From NCBI GenBank assembly GCA_021713415.1, contig JAKJJQ010000012.1, positions 1 to 64,000 on the forward strand: DNA of 64,000 nucleotides, given 5' to 3'. Shown here in pieces: positions 19,044 to 27,515 of this stretch. The position numbers and the translations under genes are program-made. Within the stretch, counting starts at the first letter, position 1. Each line of letters starts with the position of its first letter. The DNA is from M0027 sp021713415 (lineage in GTDB: Bacteria > Pseudomonadota > Gammaproteobacteria > Francisellales > Francisellaceae). The notes below the pieces were generated by a model, which was not told the origin of the DNA, ran no database searches, and saw nothing but the letters and a program-made list of their open reading frames with translations.

Positions 19044-19319
19044 TTAACTATAACCTTTATAGTTTAAATAGGTTGTTGCAACAATATAAATAATAGAAAT
19101 AGCCAAACCAATCACGCATAATATCACTGCGATACGAATCATTGAATTTGTTGTTTTGCGACGAGCTAATACCCCTGAAATTAACCCCAAAATACTCACA
19201 GGAAGCCCAATATAAGGCCATGACCAAGTGATTAGACTAATAATACCTAGAATTAATGCAATCACACATTCAACTGTTACTTCAGTACTCATTTGAGCTA
19301 TATCATCTCTACTTTCCAT
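19044..19319 (-). CDS. Small DUF4190-like membrane protein
   Basis: Membrane protein of 91 residues with two to three hydrophobic segments. The pattern ALILGIISLI…GLPVSILGLISGVLARRK…RIAVILCVIGLAISII is typical of DUF4190-type proteins, whose function is not known. The charged RRK between the last two segments gives the expected topology. It is monocistronic by spacing: 107 bases to rubredoxin upstream and 122 bases to the unknown gene downstream. Confidence 0.7.
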   Translation of the reverse strand: MESRDDIAQMSTEVTVECVIALILGIISLITWSWPYIGLPVSILGLISGVLARRKTTNSMIRIAVILCVIGLAISIIYIVATTYLNYKGYS

Positions 19320-19426
19320 GATCTATGTACCCTCATTATCTAGTTATATAATTTATAATCGAAAGTATAGTTGAAAAATCATATTTTTGAGCAAGAAAAT
19401 CAAGTCGTGTTTATAAAGTTATATGG

Positions 19427-19606
19427 TTAGATTTCAATCATTTCAAAATCTTCTTTACTGACACCACAATCAGGGCAAACCCAATCATCTGAAATATCTT
19501 CCCATTTTGTTCCTGGTTCAATACCATCCTCAGGCCATCCTTCAGCTTCATCATAAATAAAACCACATACAACACACATATAACGCTTATAATCAAGAGA
19601 TGACAT
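19427..19606 (-). CDS. Rubredoxin
   Basis: Small iron-sulfur electron carrier of 59 residues read directly from the sequence. It has two CxxC pairs, CVVCG (C11, C14) and CPDCG (C44, C47), which bind one iron, and the conserved core YDEAEGWPEDGIEPGTKWED followed by WVCPDCG. This is the usual rubredoxin length. The ATG at 19606 is preceded by AAAAGGG. It transfers electrons to oxidases, reductases or alkane hydroxylases; no partner is adjacent. It is easily missed because it is under 60 residues. dinB lies upstream on the same strand, 55 bases away. Confidence 0.95.
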   Translation of the reverse strand: MSSLDYKRYMCVVCGFIYDEAEGWPEDGIEPGTKWEDISDDWVCPDCGVSKEDFEMIEI

Positions 19607-19661
19607 AATAATAACCCTTTTTCATTTTTTAGTATTACAATTTATTTTTAAACGGTCCTTA

Positions 19662-20744
19662 TCATAACAAAACTTGTGCATTTTTCATATCATCAAATGA
19701 CAATGAAGTCTGTTTAACATCTTCCATTTCTCCAAACCTAACACCAATACCAACTAAGCGTACCGCTTTTTGATGATGATTCATTGCATAAGTTAATAAT
19801 TCAATAAACTTAGTCTCATCTGCAGAAGAAGAAATGCATTCATTTGTTGTTTGGGTAAAATCTGCAAACTTTAGCTTAATAAACTGTTTATGAATGGGTT
19901 GATTGATTTTTTCTAGGCGCATATGAAGCTTTGCCATTAATGGCTTCATATACTCTAATGCCCCATCAAGTGATGCTGTATTTCTAAATAATGTATGCTC
20001 TACACTAACTGATTTACGTTTACGGTTAGGTTTGACTTCTCGATTATCAACACCTCTAGCTTGTTGGTATAACATCTGACCAAAAGAGCCAAATATTTCA
20101 TTTAAAATTGTTAGATCATAGCGCTGTAAATCTCCGCATGTTTTAACACCTAATCGTGATAGTTTTTCTAATGCCGACTTACCAACACCATGAATTTTTT
20201 TCACTGGTAAATGATAAATAAAAGCATCAATTTGCTCTGGCGAGATAACAAAAATACCATTTGGTTTATTCCAGTCACTGGCAACTTTAGCTAAAAATTT
20301 ACTAGGGGCAACACCTGCTGAAGCTGTTAAACCTTCAGAATCTGCTATTTTTTCTCGAATACTCTCAGCAATCCAAGTTGCGCTACCTTTATATAAAGGA
20401 CAATCTGTTACATCAAGATAAGCTTCATCTAATGACAATGGTTCAACTAAATTCGTATAAGTTTTAAAAATCCGACGTATATTGTCAGAAACTTGACGAT
20501 ATTTAGCCATATTTCCTGATATTAAAGTTAAATGCGGACAAAGTTTTAAAGCTTGTGCTGTTGGCATGGCTGAATGTAAACCATACTCTCTAGCCTCATA
20601 ATTACAAGTTGCCAAAACACCACGCTTTTCTGCACTACCTCCAACAGCAACTGGTTTAGAAATTAACTTTGGATTGTCTCTTGTTTCAACAGCTGCATAA
20701 AAACAATCCATATCAATATGAATAATTTTTCGCATCTTTTGCAT
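19662..20744 (-). CDS. dinB: DNA polymerase IV
   Basis: Y-family translesion polymerase of 360 residues. Catalytic metal ligands are in HIDMDCFYA (D11) and PLSLDEAYLDVT (D106, E107). The helix-hairpin-helix region (LPVKKIHGVGKSALEKL) and little-finger domain follow. The first ATG has AGAGGTAATCT upstream and is preferred over the inner MRKIIHIDMD start three codons later. No LexA box was identified in the 43-base gap to the upstream yafJ-like gene. The protein lacks an obvious C-terminal clamp-binding motif of the E. coli kind. Confidence 0.95.
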   Translation of the reverse strand: MQKMRKIIHIDMDCFYAAVETRDNPKLISKPVAVGGSAEKRGVLATCNYEAREYGLHSAMPTAQALKLCPHLTLISGNMAKYRQVSDNIRRIFKTYTNLVEPLSLDEAYLDVTDCPLYKGSATWIAESIREKIADSEGLTASAGVAPSKFLAKVASDWNKPNGIFVISPEQIDAFIYHLPVKKIHGVGKSALEKLSRLGVKTCGDLQRYDLTILNEIFGSFGQMLYQQARGVDNREVKPNRKRKSVSVEHTLFRNTASLDGALEYMKPLMAKLHMRLEKINQPIHKQFIKLKFADFTQTTNECISSSADETKFIELLTYAMNHHQKAVRLVGIGVRFGEMEDVKQTSLSFDDMKNAQVLL

Positions 20745-20787
20745 AGATTACCTCTTAAGTAAAATAGTATTATTAAAATAATGATAT

Positions 20788-21585
20788 TTATAAAGATTCA
20801 ATTGTCACCTGTTTATTATTATCAACAATAACGATACAATTTTCATCAACTTTCTTCCATTTATGTGCGTTATAATTACTCAGTGGCTCTGAAGCAACAA
20901 TAACACTTTTATTATTATTCTTTTCAAGTTCTGAATAAAATAATGAACAATGCTCTGTCTCAAAAGCATACTTTGTTGCATACAATACATTACCATCTGT
21001 TAAGGCAATATTAATTTCTAACTTTTTATCAACATGATTATATTGTTTTTGCAGTTGTGTAATTCTATCTAATGCATCTATAATTGCCTCTTTCATCGAT
21101 AAACCTTTTTTTATCATCCTTTGCAAAATCATTGCAAAGAAAAACTCACTGTCCGTATGCCCTGCAATATGGGTAAAAATATCATCATCTAACTCATCTA
21201 TAATATGTCTTTTTACCGACTTAAAATCATGAATTGAGCCATTATGCACCATAGAATACTGTTCATAGGCAAATGGATGGCAATTACCAATACTCACATT
21301 ACCTTCTGTAGAATAACGAATATGCCCTAAAACACAGTCTGATTTTACTTTTGCAGCAATATTACGCAAATTCATATCATTCCAGGCTGGTCTAATTGAT
21401 TTAAAAATACCTGGCTTATCATCAATATCATGATTATACCAAGCGATTCCAAAGCCATCTGCATTAACACGATGAAGACCTTTCTGTGCATGAAAACTCT
21501 GCATAATTAGTGAATTTTCTGGATCTTCTAAAATTGTTTTTAAACAAATTGGTTCATCTGATAAATAAGCAACAAAACGACACAT
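20788..21585 (-). CDS. yafJ: Class II glutamine amidotransferase (YafJ family)
   Basis: Protein of 265 residues with an N-terminal nucleophile Cys directly after Met (MCRFVAYL), the mark of Ntn-type class II glutamine amidotransferases. Further family features are RVNADGFGIAWY, LGHIRYST, NCHPF and MVHNGSI. The YafJ/EgtC group hydrolyses a gamma-glutamyl amide; the physiological substrate of YafJ is not settled. It lies upstream of dinB on the same strand, an arrangement also reminiscent of the yafJ-dinB(yafP) neighbourhood in E. coli. Confidence 0.88.
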   Translation of the reverse strand: MCRFVAYLSDEPICLKTILEDPENSLIMQSFHAQKGLHRVNADGFGIAWYNHDIDDKPGIFKSIRPAWNDMNLRNIAAKVKSDCVLGHIRYSTEGNVSIGNCHPFAYEQYSMVHNGSIHDFKSVKRHIIDELDDDIFTHIAGHTDSEFFFAMILQRMIKKGLSMKEAIIDALDRITQLQKQYNHVDKKLEINIALTDGNVLYATKYAFETEHCSLFYSELEKNNNKSVIVASEPLSNYNAHKWKKVDENCIVIVDNNKQVTIESL

Positions 21586-21698
21586 ATACTTGGTCCTTCT
21601 TTTAAAATATATTGATTACTTTAAGTATAAAGTACTATTCTATTGATCATATAATTATTTAACAAATTTAGCTATTTCTAAATTAGTGAGGCATATTA

Positions 21699-23306
21699 TT
21701 AAATAGTATGTTGAATATGTTGATAGAATTTTTCCGTTACATCACTTCTAAAAAATAAGTTAGTCACTGATTTGAAACCTTGTGGGTTGGCTTCTTCATT
21801 AATAATATGCTTTATATTAGCTAAAGTAGCAACTGAATCATCTGGTAGCATAAAATTACCATTACTATCTGCAAGTTCACTCCATAGTCTATTTACACCA
21901 TTAGAATCAATTACACCTGAATCTAGTTTTGATCTAATATCTTTATAAATGCTATATAACGACTTTAAGCTTTCTGTTTGTTCACCTAACTCTATATTTC
22001 TTGTTGCATTTATAAATGCATCTACCGCTTTATAATTACCAATACTTAAACCCATTTCGATTGACTCATATGGTGATAATAATTTTAATTGGCTCTGAAA
22101 GTCTAACTGGCTATTTAAAAGTGACTCAATATAAATATCTACCATTTCATATTGATTTAAATAGATCATAGTATCTAAAACACAATAGTTACTATTACTA
22201 ACCTTTCCACGATAGATTTGTTCAAATTGTTCACTTGTAAAATCAAACTGATTTATTTTTTCAAAATATGCTTTAACCGTTTGAGTTTCCCCTCTAATCA
22301 TAGCCGCTGCTACACCTGCAAATTTACCTAAAATTTCCGCATAACAAAGTTTAAATTTTTCATCTAATGGCATGTTTGTAGTTCTAATCGTTTCAAGATA
22401 AGCTGATATGGCTTCATCATACCCATGCTCTAAAGCTAATTTTAATAAACTACTGTCACCTGCAGCATTAGATATATTTTCAATCAATGGTTCTTCAAAA
22501 AATTTTTCAATGCCATTAACTGGCTTGGTACTGGTCATCAATTCAACATTAACAATGATTTCTTTTTCATCATTTGGCGTCATTGCCAGACCAATATAAC
22601 CTAATAAATCTCTAATATTTTCTTTTATTATTACTTCATCATGATCTACTAAATAATATTTTTCTCCATCAAAACTTAAATTAATTCTATGCCCTATATT
22701 AGAAATATGTACAGAGTTACCAGGGTTTGTTAATAAGCCTTCAAGGTACTCAAGCATCGATTGTCGATTAAATATCTTAACTGCCTTAGCTTGAAGATGA
22801 ACCTCGTGATCTAAGTTGTTATTAACACTGCTTTTATTTATTAATTGATTTGCTTTACTAATATTTTGCTCATCTTGAAAGATAGCTATACTCTCTAAAA
22901 ATGGTTTAACAGAGAGAAGTAATTGTTCTGTTTGACTTAATCCGTCTTGTTGAAAGCGTTTACTTTCGATCTCATTTAAAGCATTAATCAAATACTTATT
23001 TTCAAGCTGTTCAACTAATTCAAGAAATTCAGCATACTCTGGATTATCTGGATCACCATTAGCTTCATGATATAATTGCTTGAAAGTTTGTATATCATAC
23101 CCCATATCACTTGCAAGTTGATCAAAACTTACAAGTATATTTTCATCATTAATACGAATATCATGGTGCAATAAATCTAAAATATTTAAAAACTCTTTAA
23201 TTTTACCATTTGTATTATAATGAGCAGCTGTTGAAGCAATACCAGCACAGGCACCCTGTTTATTATATGGAATATTATATAATTCTAAAGCTTGTAAAAT
23301 ACGCAT
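21699..23306 (-). CDS. Candidate cysteine peptidase with ankyrin-like repeats, effector-like
   Basis: The protein has 535 residues and no signal peptide. The N-terminus has NKQGACAGIAST (C20), and much later GHRINLSFDGEKYYLVDHDE (H206, D221). This spacing and the pattern Cys … GH … Y-Y-L-x-D match papain-like peptidases of bacterial effectors. Residues about 285-455 hold degenerate ankyrin-like repeats of the type LALEHGYDEAISAYLETI and GLSIGNYKAVDAFINAT. The layout recalls EspL/ShET2-type effectors (cysteine protease plus ankyrin-like tail). The C-terminal part resembles that of the next gene. GGGGTTG lies 4 bases before the ATG. Peptidase function is inference from motifs. Confidence 0.6.
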   Translation of the reverse strand: MRILQALELYNIPYNKQGACAGIASTAAHYNTNGKIKEFLNILDLLHHDIRINDENILVSFDQLASDMGYDIQTFKQLYHEANGDPDNPEYAEFLELVEQLENKYLINALNEIESKRFQQDGLSQTEQLLLSVKPFLESIAIFQDEQNISKANQLINKSSVNNNLDHEVHLQAKAVKIFNRQSMLEYLEGLLTNPGNSVHISNIGHRINLSFDGEKYYLVDHDEVIIKENIRDLLGYIGLAMTPNDEKEIIVNVELMTSTKPVNGIEKFFEEPLIENISNAAGDSSLLKLALEHGYDEAISAYLETIRTTNMPLDEKFKLCYAEILGKFAGVAAAMIRGETQTVKAYFEKINQFDFTSEQFEQIYRGKVSNSNYCVLDTMIYLNQYEMVDIYIESLLNSQLDFQSQLKLLSPYESIEMGLSIGNYKAVDAFINATRNIELGEQTESLKSLYSIYKDIRSKLDSGVIDSNGVNRLWSELADSNGNFMLPDDSVATLANIKHIINEEANPQGFKSVTNLFFRSDVTEKFYQHIQHTI

Positions 23307-23341
23307 AATGCAACCCCATTTTAAATCTTAGTCAAACAATA

Positions 23342-24268
23342 CTAATTTACTTGACTATATAGCTCAACAATCTGCTCCATATTCAAATTTTTATTTATTT
23401 CATGATATAGTAATATTAAATCACTATTTGAGTCCTGAAGATTAAAATAACCACGTTCATCAGAAAGTCTTTCTAATAATAACTTAACCTTTGTAGATAC
23501 GATATAATCGTTACCTTGAAATTTAGCCAATACTCCATCTAAGTGAAGCTCTGTATTTATTTCACTACAAATTATACTTTTACCCATTTGGTCATAAATA
23601 TAATATAATTTACTTATTATATCTAATTCAGGTATATAAAAATCTTCAATTTGATCAAAATATAGTGCCACAACTTGATGCTGATTATTCCTTATTGCAG
23701 CAGATATCGCATTCATACCATCGAAATTTTTTGCTAAGATCAACTCAATTTTATCTTTTTCAGATAATTGTGAATATTTAATCAATTCAATATAAGTTTT
23801 AACTGCCTGGTAAGATCCATTTGTCATAGCGACATAAAGCCCTGGCGTGCCAAATGGTTGATTTAATGCTAATTGCATTTTCTTAGTTTTATCATCACTA
23901 TCTGAATCTAATATCTCATTTACATAAAAATAAACGAGTTGATAATAGTCATTGATCAATGATTGATATAATAAATGGTGTGCTGTTTGCTGAAATTTAT
24001 CATTAATTAATAATAACTCTTTAACATCTTCTAATACTAAATCTGATTCAAGTATTACCGTTACATAAGCATTGACAATCTCACATTTACTATCTAATAA
24101 AGCTGACATTAATCCAGGCATTAATGTATGATTTTTTGCCAATAGTAAATTTTTTCTCTCATTCAAGCTATAATCTGAATTAATAATCTGCTTCATTAAT
24201 TGCCCAACTGCACTGCAATTATCATCATTTTTAGCATTCATTAATTCAGCTAATTGATTTAGACTCAT
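23342..24268 (-). CDS. Ankyrin-like repeat protein, paralogue of the neighbouring gene
   Basis: The protein has 308 residues and no signal peptide. It is made of degenerate helical repeats such as LLLAKNHTLMPGLMSALLDS, LALNQPFGTPGLYVAMTNG and LILAKNFDGMNAISAAIRNN, each followed by a stretch like AVKTYIELIKYSQLSEKDK. This is the ankyrin-like repeat seen in ShET2/EspL-type effectors. The end (LLERLSDERGYFNLQDS) is similar to the end of the gene at 21699-23306, so the two are probably paralogues. The frame opens five codons earlier at a GTG, but the ATG at 24268 has GGGTTG four bases upstream and is preferred. The gap to the downstream paralogue is 35 bases. Confidence 0.65.
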   Translation of the reverse strand: MSLNQLAELMNAKNDDNCSAVGQLMKQIINSDYSLNERKNLLLAKNHTLMPGLMSALLDSKCEIVNAYVTVILESDLVLEDVKELLLINDKFQQTAHHLLYQSLINDYYQLVYFYVNEILDSDSDDKTKKMQLALNQPFGTPGLYVAMTNGSYQAVKTYIELIKYSQLSEKDKIELILAKNFDGMNAISAAIRNNQHQVVALYFDQIEDFYIPELDIISKLYYIYDQMGKSIICSEINTELHLDGVLAKFQGNDYIVSTKVKLLLERLSDERGYFNLQDSNSDLILLYHEINKNLNMEQIVELYSQVN

Positions 24269-24430
24269 TTCACAACCCAACACATTATTATAATTATTTC
24301 AATAATAATACAATACTTTAAATAATATTAAAATAAATAAAATGTAAAATAACTAAACCTAACAAGAAATTCATTGGATTGAAACTATTAAAAATTTCCG
24401 AAAGATTCGAAAAAACAAACACTTAGTATC

Positions 24431-24454
24431 GAGACACGTAAATTAAGTCTCTAC
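24431..24454. repeat. Degenerate copy of a dispersed palindromic repeat
   Basis: GAGAC and GTCTC arms surround a degenerate core and are followed by TAC. It shares the outer GAGAC…GTCTCTAC part with the clear copy at 36463-36485 and lies between two effector-like genes. The core palindrome is lost, so this assignment is weak. Confidence 0.35.
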
Positions 24455-24492
24455 AAATAATATTGATTTCTAAACGTATTATTAACTATTAT

Positions 24493-25128
24493 TTAATTAA
24501 AGCCACAGCAGCCATATCCTATACTATCAGCAATATCATCTTGATTACTAAAATGGGTAGGTGGTTTAGATTCTGCCCTTTTTGTATTCATACCACTACG
24601 AGGCACACCAATGATTTCTTTATCTAAAATATCTAAAAAATAACGCTCATTAATATTTTGAGTATCTTGAATGACATTTGTTGCAACACCTTCAAATTCA
24701 ACTAGTAAATCTCTAGATGCATATTGTTTATATTGATCAACAACCGTTTCAAAATTTCTTCTTGATTTCGTACCAAATTTGATAAAAGTACCTATACTGT
24801 CCCCATCTAGACATACACCTTGATCTTTAATAAACCACTGATAGAAATTATCTATTTCTTTTAATTTACTATCTGGAGCATCCGATGTAAATACAATAAA
24901 CTGACCTAATAAACCTTGCATTTGTTCGTTAGAAAAATTTGCTTGAGCTAATTTTTCTGTTTCAATTACCAAATCCATTGCTTCTTTAAACTGATGATTT
25001 ACTAACAAACCAATTAGATCAAAGTTTATTCTACTTCCATTAATAGCTTCAACATGCGCACATTTGCCAAGTTCTTTTTTTACTTCTAGCTTATATTTTG
25101 TATCATATATTTTTCTAGGCATTAGCAT
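24493..25128 (-). CDS. Unknown protein, 211 aa
   Basis: I do not recognise this gene. The 211-residue product has no signal peptide or membrane segment. It looks mostly helical, with a charged N-terminus (MLMPRKIYDTKYKLEVKKEL) and a C-terminus ending in a Cys pair (IGYGCCGFN). AGGGGAG precedes the first ATG closely and suits the second ATG (25122) better; either is possible. It lies beside two ankyrin-like genes on the same strand, 224 bases upstream of them, which suggests an accessory or effector cluster inserted between yafJ and purT. Confidence 0.65.
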   Translation of the reverse strand: MLMPRKIYDTKYKLEVKKELGKCAHVEAINGSRINFDLIGLLVNHQFKEAMDLVIETEKLAQANFSNEQMQGLLGQFIVFTSDAPDSKLKEIDNFYQWFIKDQGVCLDGDSIGTFIKFGTKSRRNFETVVDQYKQYASRDLLVEFEGVATNVIQDTQNINERYFLDILDKEIIGVPRSGMNTKRAESKPPTHFSNQDDIADSIGYGCCGFN

Positions 25129-25239
25129 CTCCCCTACTTTTTAGCAAATAGTACATTATTTACACAGATAAGCACATAAATAAAATATAAAATTAGGGTA
25201 AAATAACCATAAAATAATTAAATATATTCCATCGTATTA

Positions 25240-26424
25240 TTAATTTGCTAATGAAATTGAATTCGCTATTTTCTCAGCTCTTTCTTTTGCTTGATCGACT
25301 GTATCAGCTAATGCTAATGCAACGCCCATTCTTCTTAGTCCATTAATATTAGGCTTTGCAAATAAACGAATATCACTTTCTTGAATAAGCAATGCATCTT
25401 CAATACCACAAAATTGTGGTTGATTCGATTGACCATCTAATAAAATAGCAGCCGATGCGCCAGGTCGTTTTGTTTTAATTTCACCAATTGGTAATCCTAA
25501 AATGGCTCTTAAGTGTAATTCAAATTCATTCATATTTTGAGAACATAAAGTAACCATTCCCGTATCGTGAGGTCTAGGTGAAACCTCGTTAAAATAAACC
25601 TCATCACCTTTAATAAATAATTCCACACCAAATAAGCCACAACCACCTAATGCATCTGTAATTTGCTTTGCAATGAGCTGTGCTTTTTTAATTACATTAT
25701 CTGCCAATAGATGTGGTTGCCATGAAAGTCGGTAATCACCTTTAACTTGTATATGTCCAATGGGATCACAAAATAAAGTACCTTCTTTAGGATGTCTAAC
25801 TGTTAATAATGTAATCTCACTATCAAACGGTATAAACGTTTCAACGATAACTCGTTTTGAATGACCTCTTGCACCTTCTTGTGCATACTGCCATGCTGAG
25901 TTAATATCTTCTTTACTTTTTAGTATTGACTGGCCCTTGCCTGATGAACTCATTAACGGTTTAATGACACAAGGAAAATCAATTATTTTAACTGCATCTA
26001 AATAGCTTTCATAAGTATCAGCAAATTTAAACTCTGAAGTTTTAAGATTTAATTTATCTGATGCAAGCTTTCTAATACCCTCTCTATCCATCGTTAATTG
26101 AACTGCCGTAGCACAGGGTACTATTTTAAAGCCCTCTTCTTCTAATTCGATTAATGCATCTGTTGCAATTGCCTCAATCTCAGGCACTAAGTAATCAGGT
26201 TTTATCTCTTTAACAAGTACTTTTAGTTGATTTTTATCTTGCATATCCATTACAACTGATTGATGTGCAAGATGCATTGCAGGCGCATTATCATAACGGT
26301 CAACAGCAATCACATAAATACCTAAACGCTGTGCAGCAATTGTAAATTCTTTACCTAATTCACCTGAACCAAGTAACATTATTTTTAATTGTGACTGAGT
26401 TTTTGCCGTACCAAGACAAAACAT
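25240..26424 (-). CDS. purT: Formate-dependent phosphoribosylglycinamide formyltransferase
   Basis: PurT makes formyl-GAR from GAR, formate and ATP in purine synthesis, independent of 10-formyl-tetrahydrofolate. The ATP-grasp protein has 394 residues. The N-terminus from the ATG at 26424 (MFCLGTAKTQSQLKIMLLGS) aligns with E. coli MTLLGTA…VMLLGSGELGKE, so this start is chosen over the ATG four codons earlier, which abuts its own AAAAGG. ATP-grasp features include CVIKPLMSSSGKGQS and YFNEVSPRPHDTGMVT. It lies 38 bases downstream of tdh and is probably in the kbl-tdh operon. Confidence 0.95.
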   Translation of the reverse strand: MFCLGTAKTQSQLKIMLLGSGELGKEFTIAAQRLGIYVIAVDRYDNAPAMHLAHQSVVMDMQDKNQLKVLVKEIKPDYLVPEIEAIATDALIELEEEGFKIVPCATAVQLTMDREGIRKLASDKLNLKTSEFKFADTYESYLDAVKIIDFPCVIKPLMSSSGKGQSILKSKEDINSAWQYAQEGARGHSKRVIVETFIPFDSEITLLTVRHPKEGTLFCDPIGHIQVKGDYRLSWQPHLLADNVIKKAQLIAKQITDALGGCGLFGVELFIKGDEVYFNEVSPRPHDTGMVTLCSQNMNEFELHLRAILGLPIGEIKTKRPGASAAILLDGQSNQPQFCGIEDALLIQESDIRLFAKPNINGLRRMGVALALADTVDQAKERAEKIANSISLAN

Positions 26425-26462
26425 AGAACTTATCATCCTTTTATTTATATTTTAAATCTAGT

Positions 26463-27515
26463 TTATGACCAATCAAGAATCACTTTACCACATTGACCAG
26501 ATTTCATAATTTCAAAACCTTCCTTGTAGTCTGCTACAGGTAATTCATGCGTAATAACATTAGAGACATCTAACCCACCATCTAACATGCTAATCATTTT
26601 ATACCAAGTTTCAAACATCTCACGGCCATAAATACCTTTCAGCTTAAGGCCTTGCCAGACAATTTTATTCCAATTAATCTCAACTTCTGAGTTACCTGCA
26701 ATACCCAATATAGCAATTCTGCCTCCATTACTCATCGAGCTAATCATTGCATTAATTGCCTCATGATGGCCTGAGACTTCAAGACCAACATCAAACCCTT
26801 CAGTCATATTAATTTTTTTCATTATCTGCTGTAGTTTATCTGCTTGATCAGATGCTTTAGGTAGATTTTTCACATTTAATGTAACATCCGCACCCATTTG
26901 CTTTGCCATTTCTAAGCGATAATCATTAATATCTGTAACCACAATACGCCTTGCTCCAACATGGCGACAAACCGCTGCTGCCATGATGCCAATCGGGCCT
27001 GCACCAGTAATTAAAACATCTTCACCAATAAGATCAAATGATAACGCAGTATGCACAGCATTACCAAATGGGTCAAACATACTTGCAACACGGTCTTCAA
27101 CAAATTCTGGAACTTTAAAAACATTGTCTTCTGGAATCACTAAATATTCAGCAAAAGCACCTTGACGGTTAACACCCACACCAACCGTATTAGGACATAA
27201 ATGACGCTTACCTGCTCGACAGTTTCGACAATAGCCACAAACGATATGCCCCTCACCTGAAACACGGTCTCCTACCTGATAGCCTGTTACTTCAATACCT
27301 GTCTGAACAACTTCACCAACAAATTCATGACCAACTGCCATCGGGACTGGAATTGTTTTTTGTGCCCATTCATCCCATAAATAAATATGTAAATCTGTGC
27401 CACAGATCGCTGTTTTTTTAATTTTAATTAAAACATCATTATGACCGACTTCAGGTTCTTGAATATCAGTCATCCATATGCCAGGTTCAGCTTTTAACTT
27501 AGATAGCGCCTTCAT
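26463..27515 (-). CDS. tdh: L-threonine 3-dehydrogenase
   Basis: Zinc-dependent dehydrogenase of 350 residues that oxidises L-threonine to 2-amino-3-ketobutyrate with NAD. Catalytic-zinc residues are in AICGTDLH (C38) and VGHEFVG (H63, E64). The structural zinc site is CGYCRNCRAGKRHLC (C93, C96, C99, C107). The NAD fold has VLITGAGPIGIMAA. It is close to the E. coli enzyme over its whole length, with a few extra residues in the middle. Its first 17 bases overlap the end of kbl, which indicates cotranscription and coupled translation. Confidence 0.97.
   Translation of the reverse strand: MKALSKLKAEPGIWMTDIQEPEVGHNDVLIKIKKTAICGTDLHIYLWDEWAQKTIPVPMAVGHEFVGEVVQTGIEVTGYQVGDRVSGEGHIVCGYCRNCRAGKRHLCPNTVGVGVNRQGAFAEYLVIPEDNVFKVPEFVEDRVASMFDPFGNAVHTALSFDLIGEDVLITGAGPIGIMAAAVCRHVGARRIVVTDINDYRLEMAKQMGADVTLNVKNLPKASDQADKLQQIMKKINMTEGFDVGLEVSGHHEAINAMISSMSNGGRIAILGIAGNSEVEINWNKIVWQGLKLKGIYGREMFETWYKMISMLDGGLDVSNVITHELPVADYKEGFEIMKSGQCGKVILDWS

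Noticed and set aside
24493..24520. C-terminal CCGFN of the 211-aa protein as a CaaX-like signal
   Set aside because: The last four residues are CGFN; Gly and Asn do not fit a prenylation box.
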